A stretch of 7,385 nucleotides of DNA, taken from the NCBI GenBank assembly GCA_002899795.1, contig PPDG01000028.1, positions 1 to 7,385 of the forward strand, read 5' to 3'. Positions 6,033 to 7,385 of the stretch are shown in pieces. How positions within the stretch are numbered: position 1 is the stretch's first letter; every line of letters begins with the position of its first letter. A program made the position numbers and the translations under genes. This DNA is from Desulfobacteraceae bacterium. GTDB taxonomy: Bacteria; Desulfobacterota; Syntrophobacteria; BM002. The notes beneath the pieces were generated by a model. It did not search any database and had not been told where the DNA came from. It worked only from the letters and a program-made list of their open reading frames with translations.

Positions 6033-7268
6033 ATGAGAAAGATTGTGATTTTGGGCTCTGGGGCCGGCGGCACTATGGTTGCTGCCAATTTGCGGAAAGA
6101 GTTGGACGATGGCGAGTGGCAGATCACTCTTATTGACAAGGACGAACAGCACCACTTCCAGTCCGGGTATCTTTTGATACCCTTTGGCATCTACTCCAAG
6201 GATGATGTCCTGAAGCCAAAAAGAGACTTCGTCCCCAAAGGAGTTGACTTCGTTGTCGACAACGTAATCAAGGTCGACACTGAACAGCGCAGGCTGGAAA
6301 CTGAAAAGGGTGACAGCTATGACTACGACTGGTTGGTGATCTCAACCGGTTGCAGGATAGTCCCCGAAGAAGTTGAAGGCATGATGGACGGTTGGCGTGA
6401 AGACGTATTTGATTTTTACACCCTGGATGGGGCAGTGGCCTTGAGCAAGAAGCTTAAGTACTTCGATTCAGGCAAGGTCGTTCTCAATATCGCCGAATTT
6501 CCCTTCAAATGCCCCATCGCTCCCATGGAGTTTGTCTTTATGGCCGACTGGTTTTTCCAGGTGAATGGTGTCAGGGACAAAGTGGAGATCGAACTCGTAA
6601 CGCCTATCGATAACATTTTCACCAAGCCAGTGGCGGCAAAGGCTTTAAGGGCATTTGCGGATAAGAAGAATATTAAAGTAACGCCTTATTTCGATCTGGC
6701 CAAGGTCAATGCCAACGAAAAAACCATCGAATCCCACAAGGGTGACAAAGTGGGATACGATCTCCTGGTGGCCATACCGCCCAACTTCGGCGCTAAGGCC
6801 ATTACCGACTCCGGTATGGGAGATCCCATGGGCTATATGCAGGTGGACCAACATACCCTGAAAGCTCAGAATGCGGACCGGGTCTATGTGCTGGGGGATG
6901 CCACCAACGTGCCCACCTCCAAAGCAGGGTCGGTGGCACATTATATGTCGTACACCGTGGTGGAAAACCTGGTTAGAGAGATAGACGGTCATGAAGCATT
7001 GCCGAGTTTTGACGGCCATGCCACCTGTTTTCTGGCTTCGGGGTTTGAAAAGGCCATCCTCCTTGACTTCAATTATGAGGTGGAGCCTCTGCCCGGAAAA
7101 TTCCCTTTCCCCGGGATGGGGCCGTTCAGTCTGCTCGAGGATACATTCGGCAATTACTGGGGCAAGATGATGTTCAAGTGGGTTTACTGGAACCTGATGA
7201 TGAAGGGTCTTGACCTGCCGCTGGAGGCTCAGATGAATATAGCGGGCAAGTTGAGGCAGACAGCATAG
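6033..7268 (+). CDS. sqr: sulfide:quinone oxidoreductase-like FAD/NAD(P) oxidoreductase
   Basis: This 411-aa flavoprotein of the pyridine nucleotide-disulfide oxidoreductase group is closest in pattern to sulfide:quinone oxidoreductases, which oxidise sulfide and pass electrons to quinone at the inner face of the membrane. The N-terminal FAD-binding Rossmann motif GSGAGG is at 8-13, followed by an acidic strand end TLIDKD (32-37). A second FAD contact, VYVLGDATNVPTSKAGS, is at 284-300. Only three Cys occur, at 107 (STGCR), 160 (FKCPIAPMEF) and 332 (GHATCFLASGF). This matches the three-Cys layout of SQRs, in which the latter two form the redox/polysulfide pair. The C-terminal segment about 372-392 (NYWGKMMFKWVYWNLMM) is aromatic and amphipathic and fits a membrane-surface anchor. 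GGGAGGG sits 7 bases before the ATG. The next gene (DUF1641) follows 16 bp later. Related flavocytochrome c or general FAD reductases are alternatives. Confidence 0.85.
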   Translation: MRKIVILGSGAGGTMVAANLRKELDDGEWQITLIDKDEQHHFQSGYLLIPFGIYSKDDVLKPKRDFVPKGVDFVVDNVIKVDTEQRRLETEKGDSYDYDWLVISTGCRIVPEEVEGMMDGWREDVFDFYTLDGAVALSKKLKYFDSGKVVLNIAEFPFKCPIAPMEFVFMADWFFQVNGVRDKVEIELVTPIDNIFTKPVAAKALRAFADKKNIKVTPYFDLAKVNANEKTIESHKGDKVGYDLLVAIPPNFGAKAITDSGMGDPMGYMQVDQHTLKAQNADRVYVLGDATNVPTSKAGSVAHYMSYTVVENLVREIDGHEALPSFDGHATCFLASGFEKAILLDFNYEVEPLPGKFPFPGMGPFSLLEDTFGNYWGKMMFKWVYWNLMMKGLDLPLEAQMNIAGKLRQTA

Positions 7269-7284
7269 CCTGGAGGAGGCGGTC

Positions 7285-7385
7285 ATGAATAACGAACAAG
7301 TGATTATAGATCAACTCGATCACCTGGGGCAGGAAATAGCCACATTGACCGATTCGGCCAGGTCATTGCGAGAACTCCGGGATGA
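7285..7385 (+). CDS. DUF1641 protein, N-terminal part (runs off window)
   Basis: Thirty-three complete codons are visible. The protein starts MNNEQVIIDQLDHLGQEIA and continues with LTDSARSLRELRD. The acidic start, the heptad-like Leu/Ile spacing and the SARSLRELRD stretch match the N-terminus of DUF1641 proteins (Bacillus YrhD group), which commonly lie beside SQR-like or formate dehydrogenase genes. GGAGGAGG (7272-7279) is a strong ribosome binding site 5 bases before the ATG. The gene is only 16 bp after the SQR-like gene, so the two are one operon. The family has no firmly established biochemical role, and a partner or membrane-recruiting function for the flavoprotein is inference. Confidence 0.8.
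   Translation, partial: MNNEQVIIDQLDHLGQEIATLTDSARSLRELRD

Noticed and set aside
5680..6036. 118-codon GTG-started frame upstream of the SQR-like gene, overlapping it by ATGA and preceded by GGGAG
   Set aside because: The translation is rich in Pro, Leu and Ser without motifs or a convincing fold pattern, and the SQR-like gene has its own strong ribosome binding site inside this frame. Kept only as a remark on the intergenic region.
5781..6155. 124-codon frame on the minus strand across the SQR-like start
   Set aside because: It is antisense to a clearly coding N-terminus and to its ribosome binding site, with no start signal of its own.
6645..7286. 213-codon minus-strand frame opposite the SQR-like gene
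   Set aside because: It is antisense to a gene with complete FAD motifs. Its His- and Gln-rich composition is typical of a reversed coding strand.

Overview
The window looks like a piece of chromosome from a mid-GC bacterium with compact operons, most likely an anaerobe or sulfur-cycle organism. That view rests on a sulfide:quinone oxidoreductase-like flavoprotein next to a DUF1641 gene, and on a RecD2-type helicase. Chloroflexota (Dehalococcoidia-like) or a deltaproteobacterial-type lineage would fit, but no single gene here fixes the taxonomy. I see no phage, CRISPR, rRNA or tRNA sequence.

Layout, left to right. (a) 2-343 (+): the 3' end of an unrecognised aromatic-rich, probably beta-rich protein that enters from outside the window. 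It converges on (b) 512-2692 (-): a complete RecD2/YrrC-family DNA helicase. (c) 2693-2915: a gap with three flavours of 7-bp tandem repeat ending against the stop codon of the next gene. (d) 2916-4162 (-): a two-gene unit of a 76-aa conserved-looking small protein whose stop overlaps by 4 bp the start of a CBS-less GMP reductase-like enzyme. (e) 4191-4376: a 186-bp fold-back element with 22-bp near-perfect terminal inverted repeats, starting TTAACCCTGATATTT, placed 28 bp upstream of that unit. It reads like a MITE, and a long frame with no stop runs through it on the minus strand. (f) 4462-5295 (-): a 50-aa protein with four CxxC pairs (two-zinc, RING/FYVE-like spacing) followed 3 bp later by a HAD-family phosphatase/phosphomutase. 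A very good sigma70-type promoter with a 13-bp palindrome inside its spacer drives the pair. (g) 5332-6032: a roughly 700-bp divergent intergenic region with no convincing gene. (h) 6033-7385 (+): a sulfide:quinone oxidoreductase-like FAD protein and the beginning of a DUF1641 protein, 16 bp apart and surely co-transcribed.

Functionally the window mixes DNA repair (RecD2), purine salvage (GMP reductase), small-molecule phosphate chemistry (HAD) and respiratory sulfur/quinone chemistry (SQR-like plus DUF1641). There is no obvious single large novel system. The most interesting items are the fold-back element, the tiny zinc protein with its operator-bearing promoter, and the small protein translationally coupled to GMP reductase.
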